A stretch of 50,981 nt of DNA from Maribacter sp. (lineage in GTDB: Bacteria > Bacteroidota > Bacteroidia > Flavobacteriales > Flavobacteriaceae). How positions within the stretch are numbered: position 1 is the first letter of the stretch; every line of letters starts with the position of its first letter. The stretch lies in contig JAAETN010000196.1 in NCBI GenBank assembly GCA_024228355.1, positions 1 to 50,981 on the forward strand. The letters are read 5' to 3'. The position numbers and the translations under genes are program-made. Positions 24,568-32,289 of the stretch are shown one piece after another. The notes under the pieces were generated by a model. That model saw only the letters and a program-made list of their open reading frames with translations. It was not told where the DNA came from and searched no databases.

Positions 24568-25750
24568 GATTGTGATTTACGTGATTGTATATTTTTCCTG
24601 AGTTGGAAAGGATTTTAATGAAGCCCTTAGCGTCATCAGCTGTCCAGCCCTTATGCATTTCACCATAACTTCCAAAGGAAGCATTCATTAAATCGTGTTC
24701 TGAGGAGATTCCATTCAGTCTAAATTGGAAAGGATACAAAGCCACGAAAACATCACCTGAAACGTTCTTTTGTGTATCGGTCAAGAAGGCTTCAATATTT
24801 CGCATAACTTCATCGAGATAGTTGCCTTCATGCAATAACATTCCGTAGAAATTGCCTTGCTGCTCTTTTTGAAATTGTTGCCACTTGGTCAGTGTATGTT
24901 TCTCTAATAAATGATGGGCTTTTATAATAATCAAGGAAGCTGGGGCTTCAAAACCTACCCTTCCTTTGATTCCAATAATGGTGTCACCAACATGAATGTC
25001 CCTACCAATGGCATATTTAGAGGCCATAGCATCCAACTTTTCGATATTGGTTACAGGAGTATTTTTTTTACCATCGATTGCCACCAATTCGCCTTTCTCG
25101 AAAGTCAATTTAACTTCTATTGGGTTTTTTTCCTGCAGTTGACTTGGGTAGGCGTTGTCGGGTAAAGGTAAATTCGAGGTCAGCGTCTCATCCCCGCCAA
25201 CTGATGTTCCCCATAGTCCTTTGTTTATTGAGTATTTTGCCTTTTCCCAAGGGTAATCAACACCATTTTCCTTTAAATATTCAATTTCAACTTCCCTAGA
25301 TAGCTTATTGTCCCGAATAGGTGTAATTATTTCTATTTCTGGAGCAATGATCTGAAAAATCATATCAAATCTAACTTGGTCATTGCCAGCACCAGTGCTG
25401 CCATGTGCAATATATGCTGCCCCTACTTTTTTCGCATGATTAACGATTTCAATGGCCTGAACTATACGCTCTGCACTTACAGAAAGTGGGTAGGTGTTGT
25501 TTTTAAGGATATTGCCAAAAATCAAGTACTTGACGACTTTTTCATAGAAGGTTTGTACGGCATCAATCGATGTATATGAAGTTGCCCCTAGTTCCAATGC
25601 TTTTGACTTGATTGCTGCAATTTCGATATCCGAAAATCCGCCTGTATTTACACTAACCGCATGTACATCAAAACCTTTTTCCTTGGACAAGTATTTTGCG
25701 CAATAAGAGGTGTCCAATCCTCCGCTATATGCTAAAACTAATTTTTTCAT
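24560..25750 (-). CDS. argG: argininosuccinate synthase
   Basis: A 396-residue enzyme. The PP-loop ATP site is LAYSGGLDTSYCAKYL (residues about 5-20). Citrulline/aspartate site motifs are AYIAHGSTGAGNDQVRFDM and ITPIRDNKLSREVEIEYLKENG, then YSINKGLWGTSVGGDE. It joins citrulline and aspartate with ATP. It is the first clear pathway gene after the GNAT gene and overlaps it by four bases. Assignment is secure. Confidence 0.96.
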   Translation of the reverse strand: MKKLVLAYSGGLDTSYCAKYLSKEKGFDVHAVSVNTGGFSDIEIAAIKSKALELGATSYTSIDAVQTFYEKVVKYLIFGNILKNNTYPLSVSAERIVQAIEIVNHAKKVGAAYIAHGSTGAGNDQVRFDMIFQIIAPEIEIITPIRDNKLSREVEIEYLKENGVDYPWEKAKYSINKGLWGTSVGGDETLTSNLPLPDNAYPSQLQEKNPIEVKLTFEKGELVAIDGKKNTPVTNIEKLDAMASKYAIGRDIHVGDTIIGIKGRVGFEAPASLIIIKAHHLLEKHTLTKWQQFQKEQQGNFYGMLLHEGNYLDEVMRNIEAFLTDTQKNVSGDVFVALYPFQFRLNGISSEHDLMNASFGSYGEMHKGWTADDAKGFIKILSNSGKIYNHVNHNHD

Positions 25751-26367
25751 TTCTTTCTTCTTTTTAGGAATAATTGCTCCTTTATGCTTTTTAATCTTTT
25801 GAACGATTTACTATTTATTTTTTCTTTTTTAATATCATTACCATTTTTTGTTGGGTCGTATAACATACCCGTACACAAGCACATTTTCTGTTCTGTGCGG
25901 GTAAGAATGTCAAAATTCTTACAGGTTTGACAACCTTTCCAAAATTGGGGGTCATCAGTCAACTCTGAAAATGTTACAGGCTGGTATCCCAGTTCGTAAT
26001 TTATCTTCATTACGGCTAGACCGGTTGTAATTCCAAATATCTTTGCTGAAGGGAATTTTTTAATTGATAGCTCAAAAATGGATTTCTTGATTTTTTTGGC
26101 CATTCCCTGGTTTCTATAATCTGGGTGAACGATAAGTCCTGAATTTGCTACGTACTTATTGTGTCCCCAAATTTCTATGTAGCAGAACCCTACGAACTTG
26201 CCCTCATCCAAAGCGATAACGGCATTACCTTTTTCGAGCTTTTTGAGAATATAATCAGGTGTTCTTTTGGCAATACCCGTTCCCCTTACCTTGGCTGATT
26301 CAGCAATGGTGTCGCAAATTATCGTTGCGTATTTAAAATGGGATTCGTTGGCAATAACAATTTCCAT
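25747..26367 (-). CDS. GNAT N-acetyltransferase heading the arginine operon; candidate N-acetylglutamate synthase
   Basis: A 206-residue protein with a GNAT domain: KGNAVIALDEGKFVGFCYIEIW (beta strands), SGLIVHPDYRNQGMAKKIKKSIFE (motif A; RNQGMA fits the acetyl-CoA loop R-x-x-G-x-A) and GYQPVTFSEL. A C-terminal Cys cluster, WKGCQTCKNF and KMCLCTGM, could bind zinc. The last 35 residues are very basic. The pathway enzymes here need an acetylated (or otherwise acylated) glutamate, and no other N-acetylglutamate synthase (ArgA or ArgJ) is in the cluster. As first gene of the operon this is the natural candidate. That role is an inference from context. Confidence 0.8.
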   Translation of the reverse strand: MEIVIANESHFKYATIICDTIAESAKVRGTGIAKRTPDYILKKLEKGNAVIALDEGKFVGFCYIEIWGHNKYVANSGLIVHPDYRNQGMAKKIKKSIFELSIKKFPSAKIFGITTGLAVMKINYELGYQPVTFSELTDDPQFWKGCQTCKNFDILTRTEQKMCLCTGMLYDPTKNGNDIKKEKINSKSFKRLKSIKEQLFLKRRKK

Positions 26368-26415
26368 TGTTACTTGATTTATAAAAAGATTGAATAATGA
26401 CTTGTTTGATTATGC

Positions 26416-26437
26416 GGAAATGGACTCACCTATTTCC
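26416..26437 (-). promoter_or_regulatory. hairpin after the Arg-Arg-Pro leader ORF
   Basis: GGAAAT and ATTTCC pair around AGGTGAGTCC (AGG/CC can extend the stem with a bulge). It begins 17 bases downstream of the leader stop codon. An overlapping alternative, ATGGA with TCCAT, would be exclusive with it. Confidence 0.5.
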
Positions 26438-26453
26438 ATGCTAGAAGACACCC

Positions 26454-26537
26454 TTACGGGCGGCGACATACAGGAACAAACGAACGATTGGGAGCTAAAG
26501 CCCAATTAGTTGTAGAAATATGTAGTTCGTTTCTCAT
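26454..26537 (-). CDS. putative arginine/proline leader peptide (27 residues)
   Basis: A short ORF from ATG at 26537 to TAA at 26454. It begins M-R-N-E-L-H and ends V-P-V-C-R-R-P, with four Arg and three Pro among 27 residues. Two consecutive CGC codons are followed by CCG just before the stop. It starts within a few bases of the expected transcript start, and the operon that follows makes both arginine and proline. Tandem codons for the end product near the stop of a short leader ORF are the hallmark of ribosome-mediated attenuation. The ORF has no sign of a separate protein function. Its match to the pathway is what makes it credible; translation itself is unproven. Confidence 0.65.
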   Translation of the reverse strand: MRNELHISTTNWALAPNRSFVPVCRRP

Positions 26538-26544
26538 TATCGAC

Positions 26545-26576
26545 CAAATGTACAAATTAAATTGAAATAGCATCAA
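26545..26576 (-). promoter_or_regulatory. promoter of the arginine/proline operon
   Basis: On the minus strand TTG (26576-26574) is followed after 21 bases by TACATTTG (26552-26545), a full match to the -33/-7 promoter pattern of Bacteroidota. It predicts a start about 26538-26540, only a few bases ahead of the leader ORF, so the leader message would be nearly leaderless. Confidence 0.75.
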
Positions 26577-26583
26577 TTAGGTT

Positions 26584-27945
26584 TCAATTTTTACGAAATA
26601 GCAGTTTTAGGCTCTTAAGTCTGAACAATTCGAAAATAATAAATCCATATACAACAATATACTCGATCGTAAGAAGACCCAGATGCTCATTAAAACTTGT
26701 TTGGGAATAGGCATAATAGCTTAAAATAACAACCAGGGACCAAACCAGTGAAAATCTGTATTGCGTGAAAATGGTCAATAGAACAAGAAATACAATATAC
26801 CAAGGATGCACGGTTGTTGCTAGTAGGTAATAGGCGGTCAGAATCCAAAGCATTGATGTAATTAGTACTGGTAATTGCTGATTTTTTCTTAAAAATGTAA
26901 CGAACATGACCAACGAAACTATGATATAAGGCGTTATTTTACCATAGGTTTTTATCAATTCCCAAGGTTTCGCTTCGAGCTTTACCGCTATTTGTTTTAT
27001 AACATTGTATAAACCTGAATTGAACTCAAAGTTAGAGAACCAAAGTCCAATAGTACTGGTATAATTGCTGATAACTTCGTTTGAGAGAAAAGGTGCAATT
27101 AACACTAGTGAAGTGATTGCTATTACAATATAGAAGAGCACACTTTTCTTAAACCCCAGATGTTTTAAAAATAGGGGTAAAAAAACCAAGGGCACTAATT
27201 TAACCGAAATAGATAATGCGTAAAGGATTGCTGCCAACATCCAATTCTTAATAGATAATAAATAAAGTGAGGTGACAAAAAAGAAGAGCATCACACCTTC
27301 AAAATGAAGATTTCCGGTAAGTTCAATAATTATCAAGGGATTCAGAAAATACCAAAAAATTAGATGTGGTGAAAGGTTGAGATTCTTGAGTAATTTCCGT
27401 CCAAAGTAAAAAATACCGATATCCGATAAAATGATGATCAACCGCATCACAATGGTAGCTCCTAAAATACCTTTACCACCGAGAAAAGCTGCCAAGGCGA
27501 ATATGAATTGATTTAATGGAGGATAGTTACTAAAATGCCGTGTGCTTAATTCTCCCATTCCTTGGTATAGTTCATGTGCATTGGAAATCACCAAATCCTT
27601 TTGTTCAATTAAAGTACTGGGCAATTGTAAATACGGATTGATAAAATTACGGACCAATTCGCCATCCCATATAAAGCGATAATAATCTTGGGAAAGGTTA
27701 GGTTCGGTCAACAAGAATACCAAACGGAATAGAATGCCGACAAACAATAAAAATTTGAAGTTCCATTTTTCAAATTGAATTAGTTTAAAGCAAAGGAAAA
27801 ATAAAGCTCCAAAAAGAGATGTCATTTTAATGAAATCGCCACGATCAAGATAGTAGGCAAATGTGTAGTAAAAACCCAAGCTCAATATGGCCAGTGCTAT
27901 TGGAATCTTATGCAGTTTCCAATATGTGAAAATCTGATTGGGCAT
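26584..27945 (-). CDS. polytopic mannosyltransferase-like protein (GT87/DUF2029 type)
   Basis: A 453-residue inner-membrane protein with about ten to twelve helices. It has the C-type (GT-C fold) pattern: an early periplasmic loop with acidic residues (TEPNLSQDYYRFIWDGELV, where D and the later D form the usual DxD-like site), LSTRHFSNYPPLNQFIFAL, and HPWYIVFLV in a late loop. GT-C enzymes use a polyprenyl-phosphate sugar and add it to acceptors outside the cytoplasm. A DPM-type glycosyltransferase that could make such a donor is two genes upstream in the same run (29526-30215). Sugar and acceptor are unknown. Confidence 0.82.
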   Translation of the reverse strand: MPNQIFTYWKLHKIPIALAILSLGFYYTFAYYLDRGDFIKMTSLFGALFFLCFKLIQFEKWNFKFLLFVGILFRLVFLLTEPNLSQDYYRFIWDGELVRNFINPYLQLPSTLIEQKDLVISNAHELYQGMGELSTRHFSNYPPLNQFIFALAAFLGGKGILGATIVMRLIIILSDIGIFYFGRKLLKNLNLSPHLIFWYFLNPLIIIELTGNLHFEGVMLFFFVTSLYLLSIKNWMLAAILYALSISVKLVPLVFLPLFLKHLGFKKSVLFYIVIAITSLVLIAPFLSNEVISNYTSTIGLWFSNFEFNSGLYNVIKQIAVKLEAKPWELIKTYGKITPYIIVSLVMFVTFLRKNQQLPVLITSMLWILTAYYLLATTVHPWYIVFLVLLTIFTQYRFSLVWSLVVILSYYAYSQTSFNEHLGLLTIEYIVVYGFIIFELFRLKSLKLLFRKN

Positions 27946-28038
27946 TGTGAACAGTAATTTGGTTTATTGCAAATAACCGAAAAAAACTGCAATAAATGCT
28001 GTGGGACTTACTACATATAATCGAATAAAATATAATGA

Positions 28039-29523
28039 TTATGCTCTAGCCGTAAGCGATTTAAAGAAAACAAAACCAAAACCGGCAAACAGCATAAAGT
28101 GAAATGGGAACAGACCAAAATCATTCAATGGTACGGCACTGTACATCCCGAAGAGGAAATACCCCATTAGGGCAAATTCCAGAATCATATTACGGGACAG
28201 TTTCTTAGTCAGGTATTTATTGCCTTTCCAACTATCCGTAATACTATTAAGATTAAATTTAGGGGTTCTTACGAATTCACTTCTTTTACCCATATGTCCT
28301 TCGAGAACAGCAATCGAATTATGTAATGAGAATCCCAGGGCAACAGAGAAAAATGTAAAGAAGATTTTGATATAGTCGACAAAATTGTCAAAGCTACTTC
28401 CTTGAATACTCTTATACGTGAACCAATAGCAAATAAAGAGAATTATTGTACTTAGAACAAAGAAGCTGAGTACGCTGAAAACCCAATCAAATTGAGGAAA
28501 CACTTCTTTGATGTACATCGTTGGGACGCTTAAAATGGAAACGATGAAAACGCATAGGAACATTGAACTGTTCAATAAATGCATAACTCCATGAAACTTT
28601 GTTTTGAACGAGATGTTTTTTGCTGAAATTACGCTCAAAACTGATTTCCTAAAATTTTCGGCCCCACCTTTATTCCAGCGAAATTGTTGCGAACGTGCAG
28701 CACTTATCACAACAGGTAACTCTGCAGGGGTTTCAACATCTTCTAAATACTTGAATTTCCAATTCTTCAATTGGGCCCTATAGCTTAAATCCAAATCTTC
28801 GGTCAGTGTATCACCTTCCCAGTTTCCGGCATCAAGAATACACTCTTTGCGCCAAATACCTGCGGTACCATTAAAATTGATAAAATGTCCTTTTGAATTT
28901 CGACCTACTTGTTCTAATGTAAAATGGGCATCCAAAGCAAAGGCCTGTATTTTTGTCAATGTAGAATAATCACGGTTTATGTGTCCCCAACGGGTTTGTA
29001 CTACTCCGATTTCCTCATCTTTAAAATAGACTACCGTCTTTTTTAACCAATCTGAATCTGGTAAAAAGTCTGCATCGAAAATGGCAATAAAATCGCCTTT
29101 AGCGGTTAATAACCCTTCTTTTAAGGCTCCCGCTTTAAAACCCTGTCGATTTTCCCGACGTATATGTTGAATGTCCAACCCACTTTCCTGTAAGGCCTTT
29201 ATTCTATGTGCGGTATCCTCAACTGTATCATCGGTGGAATCATCCAATACCTGTATCTCTAATTTACTTTTCGGGTATTCAATTTTTGCAATGTTATCCA
29301 AGAGACGTTCCATTACATATTCTTCGTTGTACACAGGAAGCTGAATGGTTACAAAAGGAATTTCCTTAGGATCCAAAAGGTTGAATTTAGGTGCGCTTTG
29401 GTTTTGGCGTTTGTTTCCTAAATAATTGACCAAAAGGTTCAACTGTGCTAGACTATAAAAGAATATCAATAACAGTGCTATACTGTAAATGGCAATGATG
29501 ATATAAGAAATTATGAGTCCCAT
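28039..29523 (-). CDS. GT2 processive-type membrane glycosyltransferase
   Basis: A 494-residue protein. One N-terminal helix is followed by a cytosolic GT2 domain with VTIQLPVYNEEYVMERLLDNI, LDDSTDDT (first Asp), FDADFLPD (DxD), TLTEDLDLSYRAQ (catalytic base Asp) and QQFRWNKGGAENF (the QxxRW motif of processive enzymes), then four or so helices. It belongs to the cellulose-synthase-like/glucomannan-like group: it polymerises or extends a beta-linked glycan or transfers a sugar to a lipid. The product is not known. It lies two bases downstream of the DPM-like gene and 93 bases upstream of the GT-C gene. Confidence 0.88.
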   Translation of the reverse strand: MGLIISYIIIAIYSIALLLIFFYSLAQLNLLVNYLGNKRQNQSAPKFNLLDPKEIPFVTIQLPVYNEEYVMERLLDNIAKIEYPKSKLEIQVLDDSTDDTVEDTAHRIKALQESGLDIQHIRRENRQGFKAGALKEGLLTAKGDFIAIFDADFLPDSDWLKKTVVYFKDEEIGVVQTRWGHINRDYSTLTKIQAFALDAHFTLEQVGRNSKGHFINFNGTAGIWRKECILDAGNWEGDTLTEDLDLSYRAQLKNWKFKYLEDVETPAELPVVISAARSQQFRWNKGGAENFRKSVLSVISAKNISFKTKFHGVMHLLNSSMFLCVFIVSILSVPTMYIKEVFPQFDWVFSVLSFFVLSTIILFICYWFTYKSIQGSSFDNFVDYIKIFFTFFSVALGFSLHNSIAVLEGHMGKRSEFVRTPKFNLNSITDSWKGNKYLTKKLSRNMILEFALMGYFLFGMYSAVPLNDFGLFPFHFMLFAGFGFVFFKSLTARA

Positions 29524-29525
29524 AT

Positions 29526-30215
29526 TTATTTAATACTGTATTTAAAAATCCACCCTAGAATTTTTATGCCCGCAAATATACTACCTTTTACTGTACCTGA
29601 CACTTTAGAAATACCAATTCTTTTTTTGTAACGTACTGGTACTTCGACATATGACAGTTCCTTTTTTAATGCCTTTAGCTGCATTTCTACTGTCCAGCCA
29701 TAAGTTTTGTCCTCCATCTCAAGTGTCAATAACTTGTCATATTTTATAGCTCTAAACGGCCCCAAGTCGGTATATGTTGCCCCAAATATCAATTTCATTA
29801 AAAAAGTGGCCAACCAATTTCCGAAAATCTGTTGTGGTGTCATACTTCCTTTCTCCCTTTTCTCTTTTGCTCGTGCGCCTATAACAAAATCAATATCTTG
29901 GTCGATAATGGGTTGCACAACTTTCGTCAAATCCTCAGGATAGTCAGAATAGTCACCATCAATAAATACGATGATATCAGGTGTTTCGGATTGTTGGGCA
30001 ACATAATCCATTCCACAAAGACAGGCATGACCATAACCCATTTTGTTTTCCGTAAGAACGGTAGCACCTGCGTTTTGGGCATTTTTTGCCGTTTCGTCTA
30101 TTGAGTTATTATTGACAACAATAATCTCGGAAACCGTTTCCGGAATTTCATGGATTACTTGGGAAATGGAATTAGCTTCATTAAAAGCAGGGATAATAAC
30201 CTTTATATGCGTCAT
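29526..30215 (-). CDS. GT2 dolichyl-phosphate-sugar-synthase-like glycosyltransferase
   Basis: A 229-residue soluble GT-A enzyme without C-terminal helices. Landmarks are VIIPAFNEANSISQVIHEIP, ETVSEIIVVNNNSIDETAKNA, MGYGHACLCGMDY, VFIDGDYSDYPED (DxD), TYTDLGPFRAI and YGWTVEMQLKALK, matching the family that makes polyprenyl-phosphate glucose or mannose at the cytoplasmic side of the membrane. The final segment (GSIFAGIKILGWIFKYSIK) is an amphipathic membrane-association helix. It probably supplies the donor to the GT-C enzyme 1.6 kb downstream. It abuts the YwqK-like gene. Confidence 0.86.
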   Translation of the reverse strand: MTHIKVIIPAFNEANSISQVIHEIPETVSEIIVVNNNSIDETAKNAQNAGATVLTENKMGYGHACLCGMDYVAQQSETPDIIVFIDGDYSDYPEDLTKVVQPIIDQDIDFVIGARAKEKREKGSMTPQQIFGNWLATFLMKLIFGATYTDLGPFRAIKYDKLLTLEMEDKTYGWTVEMQLKALKKELSYVEVPVRYKKRIGISKVSGTVKGSIFAGIKILGWIFKYSIK

Positions 30216-30700
30216 TATTTTAGATCCGATAGTTTATTTTCTCGTTGAAAATCAACAAAATTGAACCATTCCTTGATTTTTTCCCCATTTTGATATTTTT
30301 CGGCAGAGACCAATTCTTCGTTTTCATATTTGAGACAGTACCCGTTCTTCTTTCCGTTATTGAGCTGACATTTATGGTTGATTCTTCCTTTGGTGTCGTA
30401 AAACAACCACCAACTGATCATCTTCCCAGCTAAGTAACTGCCTTCTTTGATTCGAATTCTGTTTGGGCTATAAAAATACCAATACTTTTCTCTTTTATTG
30501 AGTTTATAGTGTCCCTGTTCTGAAGTTTTGCCATTCTCATAATAGAATTTCCAATATCCTGTTTTCTTTCCATCCTCTAACCAACCTTCCGATTTTGGCT
30601 TGCCAGATTCATAGAAATCCTTGAAATATTGGGATTCGGTATTATTTGTTGGAGGGAGCACGAAAACTAAAAGAAATGATATCAATAATTTATTAGTCAT
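30215..30700 (-). CDS. exported MORN/YwqK-type repeat protein
   Basis: A 161-residue protein with an N-terminal signal peptide (KLLISFLLVFVLPP). It has about five repeats of the form F-Y-x-S-G-K-x...G-x-W-x-x-x-Y (YFKDFYESGKPKSEGWLEDG, TGYWKFYYENGKTSEQGHYK, YWYFYSPNRIRIKEGSY, WWLFYDTKGRINHKCQL, NGYCLKYENEELVSAEKY). Databases name this group YwqK antitoxin-like, but no toxin gene is adjacent, so that label should not be taken as function. These repeats form beta-solenoids with binding or scaffold roles. It is sandwiched within a redox/glycosyltransferase run, two bases from the upstream gene. Confidence 0.83.
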   Translation of the reverse strand: MTNKLLISFLLVFVLPPTNNTESQYFKDFYESGKPKSEGWLEDGKKTGYWKFYYENGKTSEQGHYKLNKREKYWYFYSPNRIRIKEGSYLAGKMISWWLFYDTKGRINHKCQLNNGKKNGYCLKYENEELVSAEKYQNGEKIKEWFNFVDFQRENKLSDLK

Positions 30701-30702
30701 AC

Positions 30703-32283
30703 TTACCTCTTATTAACTAATTCCATTAGATCTACATCATTACCCAATAGTACTTGAGTAGGATTGACTCGCCCTTTTTCAGGGCCATTCTCGAGTTTCA
30801 AGACACCTCTAGGGCAGACTGCTGAACACACACCACAACCAACACAACTTGAACGGACAATATTTTCTCCTTTTTGGGCATAGGCCCTTACATCAATGCC
30901 TTGTTCGCAATAGGTTGAACAATTTCCGCAAGAAATGCATTGCCCGCCATTTGTAGTAATTCTAAAACGGGATTTAAAGCGTTGTACAAATCCTAAATAC
31001 GCGGCCAACGGGCAACCAAATCTACACCATACCCTATTGCCGAAAATAGGATAGAATCCCGTACCAATAACACCTGCGAAAAAGGAACCTATTAAAAGAC
31101 TATAAGTATTCTGTACATTTTGTGTTTTTATTCCTAAAACAGTGCCCGATTCTGCGAAAAAGCTGTATAAGGTCAATCCAGTCATTACCAATGCAAAAAG
31201 TAGAACTCCGTGCACCAGCCAGCGTTCGATCTTCCATGACAAAAGTGATTTGCTCGAATGTTGTCTATATGGATCTCCTAATGTTTCGGCCAAACCACCA
31301 CAACCACATACCCAGGAACAATACCATCTTTTGCCAAAAAAGTACACCATAACAGGAACAATAACCAGCGTTAAAACTATACCCCAAACGAGTATGAAAA
31401 GACCAATTCCGCCACTTGCCATGAGTTCCCTTAAGTTCCAGCTAAAGAAGAAATCATAATCCAATGGGAATGCATTTTTGAAATCGTAATAAGGCATTTG
31501 TAATCTCACCATGATTTCGGGAATAAGGAAAGCAAATACAATCTGGAAGAACAATACAGAAGTTGTTCTTACCATTTGATACATATTATGACGGTATTTT
31601 ATATACATGCGAACAGCCATCACAAGCATAACAACACAATACATAAAACCATAGACAAACCAATGCCCGGCCGGATTCCCACTTAGGCTTTCACTAATCG
31701 GGTCGAGTAAATAGGTCCAATTCACCGCGTATTCTGAACGGAAATAAAGAATCAGATAAAAAGAGATGAGGAATATAAATACGAACCAAGCAATCCAACC
31801 TCTGTCAGTCGCATTTTCATGATAAATGCCATCATTTTTTATTCCCTTTGCACCAAGCAAAATTATGTTTGGGACAATGAACATCAAGGCTCCGATTATG
31901 CCAAGACCAAAAGTTAAAAACCACATCAAACCCTTATTATTAACAATAAAACCACTACCAGATTTCTTTGCTATAAAAGCCGCCATATCATGAGGGGCAG
32001 TATAAATAACTTTTTTGTACTCCTTGTTCTTTCGATGTTGCTGGTTTGCAGTTTCTAAGGCTGAAGTGATTTTTGGCGAGAGTGCAAGCATACCTTCGAA
32101 CTCTTTACCCACTACATTTTTTTTCAACGCATCAATGAAGATTTCACTCTTTATGCCTTTCTCAGAAATTACTTGATCTAGCGATTCTTGACTAAACTCA
32201 AATTCACCTATGAAAATAAGTGAGGTGAAAATTCCCAAGCCTATTAAAAAAATAATAAGGCCAATGTTTTTTATTGTTTTCAT
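30703..32283 (-). CDS. membrane-bound polyferredoxin-like 4Fe-4S protein (NosR/NapH/RdxA type)
   Basis: A 526-residue protein with about eight helices. Its N-terminal part (residues about 30-110) is extracytoplasmic. Two CxxxC(G/P) motifs of the NapH/NosR core, YCSWVCGCGG and WCRFGCPLAAYLGF, follow. Two ferredoxin-like 4Fe-4S motifs end the protein: CISCGNCSTYCEQG and CVGCGVCSAVCPRG. Such proteins carry electrons across or along the inner membrane, often to quinol-linked or periplasmic reductases. It is followed by the repeat protein and preceded by an FAD oxidoreductase, which may supply electrons; no reductase is in this window. Partner and terminal acceptor are unknown. Confidence 0.87.
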   Translation of the reverse strand: MKTIKNIGLIIFLIGLGIFTSLIFIGEFEFSQESLDQVISEKGIKSEIFIDALKKNVVGKEFEGMLALSPKITSALETANQQHRKNKEYKKVIYTAPHDMAAFIAKKSGSGFIVNNKGLMWFLTFGLGIIGALMFIVPNIILLGAKGIKNDGIYHENATDRGWIAWFVFIFLISFYLILYFRSEYAVNWTYLLDPISESLSGNPAGHWFVYGFMYCVVMLVMAVRMYIKYRHNMYQMVRTTSVLFFQIVFAFLIPEIMVRLQMPYYDFKNAFPLDYDFFFSWNLRELMASGGIGLFILVWGIVLTLVIVPVMVYFFGKRWYCSWVCGCGGLAETLGDPYRQHSSKSLLSWKIERWLVHGVLLFALVMTGLTLYSFFAESGTVLGIKTQNVQNTYSLLIGSFFAGVIGTGFYPIFGNRVWCRFGCPLAAYLGFVQRFKSRFRITTNGGQCISCGNCSTYCEQGIDVRAYAQKGENIVRSSCVGCGVCSAVCPRGVLKLENGPEKGRVNPTQVLLGNDVDLMELVNKR

Positions 32284-32289
32284 ATTGCC

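Larger units (their letters stand above)
26368..26538 (-). promoter_or_regulatory. operon leader with leader-peptide attenuator architecture
   Basis: The predicted transcript has about 170 bases between its start (near 26538-26540) and the GNAT ATG at 26367. It holds the 27-codon leader ORF (26454-26537), a stem inside it (ATTGGG/CCCAAT, around 26487-26506) and a stem after it (GGAAAT/ATTTCC, 26416-26437), where ATGGA and TCCAT can pair alternatively. No U-run follows directly, so if it is an attenuator it may work through Rho or translation rather than an intrinsic terminator. Confidence 0.55.

Noticed and set aside
26416-26437. Intrinsic terminator in the arginine leader
   Set aside because: The stem is clear but no U-run follows within several bases, so I list it as a regulatory hairpin, not a terminator.
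30215-30700. Toxin-antitoxin module suggested by the YwqK-type name
   Set aside because: The protein has a signal peptide and no toxin-like gene beside it; the name reflects repeat similarity only.
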